Assembly (NCBI GenBank): GCA_027575765.1
Contig: JANBPT010000073.1
Span: 1 to 64,000, forward strand
Reading direction: 5' to 3'
From: Tieghemiomyces parasiticus
Taxonomy: Eukaryota; Kickxellomycota; Dimargaritomycetes; Dimargaritales; Dimargaritaceae
DNA length: 64,000 nt
Of this stretch, positions 63,401 through 64,000 are shown in pieces (the stretch's first letter is position 1; every line of letters starts with the position of its first letter). A model generated the notes under the pieces. It saw only the letters and a list, made by a program, of their open reading frames with translations. It was not told where the DNA came from and ran no database searches. A program made the translations under genes and the position numbers.

Positions 63401-64000
63401 CCTAGTCGACTCGATTATGGCCGCTCGTGTGATCCACATCATCCCGCCGGCGGACCTTCAAATTCGCTCATCCTGAGCTTCAAGCCCACTTTGTGAGCAG
63501 ACAGATCCTCGTGGGCTGGTAAGTTAGCAATCACATGTAAGCCGGTGTAGACGTTATGAGTTCCCGAATCTCTATCAATGCCCTGTTAGATAGATTAGCC
63601 AGCGCTCTCGCATTATTTTCCTCACAGAACAATGGCGATAGACGACTGTCAAAAGCACTGCCGGTATTCCACTTCACTAAGTCTAGAGTATTCATCAGCG
63701 ACATGAATCTGGCAGGTTAGCACAATATTGCTGGGAAAGCCGCTCTGCAACGATCGAACAATAGGTACCACTCGAAACGAATGAATCACCGCAGCTTCCT
63801 GTGTGGCACATTCAATGGGCAACACTGCACAGTCGTAGGATCTCAGAGTACTGGGTGCCTCGGAAATTACCGAATGGCTGCGTCCAGTTAAGTGCGCCTC
63901 ATTCTATCGGTACGGTGGGGTCTCGGCCTCGATTCATACGTCGCCGAGCAAAACTCGCAGGGATAACCCGCATACCGTATTGCACAATGTAGTCGACTCG
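60478..64000. other. 3.5 kb without a recognised gene
   Basis: The left end is the promoter and leader of the DPBB gene; the minus strand carries a TATATATA element at 61004-61011, about 530 bp upstream of its ATG. Beyond that, none of the open frames on either strand looks protein-like, and I found no tRNA box A/box B pair or repeat. The last kilobase runs off the window, so a truncated gene cannot be excluded. Confidence 0.5.

Overview
The window is nuclear DNA of a fungus. GT15 alpha-mannosyltransferases (KRE2/KTR type) are fungal hallmarks, and both the yeast-type GPI16 and UTP4 architectures and the short GT-AG introns (about 160-320 nt, donors GTAAGT or GTAAGC or GTACGT) agree. Gene density is low (about 18 genes in 64 kb). 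Intergenic DNA is long, and coding regions are GC-rich and Ser/Pro-rich. An early-diverging filamentous lineage (Zoopagomycota or Mucoromycota; perhaps a Dimargaritales-type mycoparasite) is a guess from overall gene style, not a demonstrated placement.

Layout. 1-5.8 kb is gene-poor and AT-richer, with a decayed mariner transposase at about 2.6-3.7 kb. 5.9-12 kb, all on plus: a GT15 mannosyltransferase, the complex I assembly factor NDUFAF3 (two exons) and a phytochelatin synthase with an intact Cys-His-Asp triad. 14.4-26.9 kb is one uninterrupted ORF for a protein of about 4,170 residues, Ser/Pro/Thr-rich, with a degenerate array of about 41-residue repeats. 29.8-35.3 kb holds a four-LIM-domain paxillin-like gene, whose probable first exon lies 2.9 kb upstream of the main exon. 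36.7-37.8 kb is an orphan AT-hook/coiled-coil gene with a clear TATA box. 38.2-40.2 kb (minus) has two CsbD-like stress proteins. 40.7-42.1 kb (minus) has a two-exon protein with a signal-peptide-like N-terminus followed by an F-box-like motif. 43.4-47.4 kb: GPI16/PIG-T, NDUFS6 and SUS1/ENY2. 50.2-51.4 kb: a second GT15 paralogue. 52.5-55.2 kb (minus): UTP4. 56.3-57.6 kb: succinyl-CoA ligase alpha. 58-58.7 kb (minus): a two-exon mitochondrial coiled-coil membrane protein. 59.7-60.5 kb (minus): a secreted double-psi beta-barrel protein. 60.5-64 kb shows no convincing gene.

Functions. Most genes are housekeeping: mitochondria (NDUFAF3, NDUFS6, LSC1-like, coiled-coil protein), secretory pathway and wall (two GT15 enzymes, GPI16, DPBB protein), nucleus (UTP4, SUS1). 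No operon-like or cluster logic links them. Several predicted frames open at TTG or GTG, so starts given here were moved to the first sensible ATG, and introns were placed by reading frame, splice consensus and family conservation. No tRNA, rRNA, CRISPR or viral feature was recognised.
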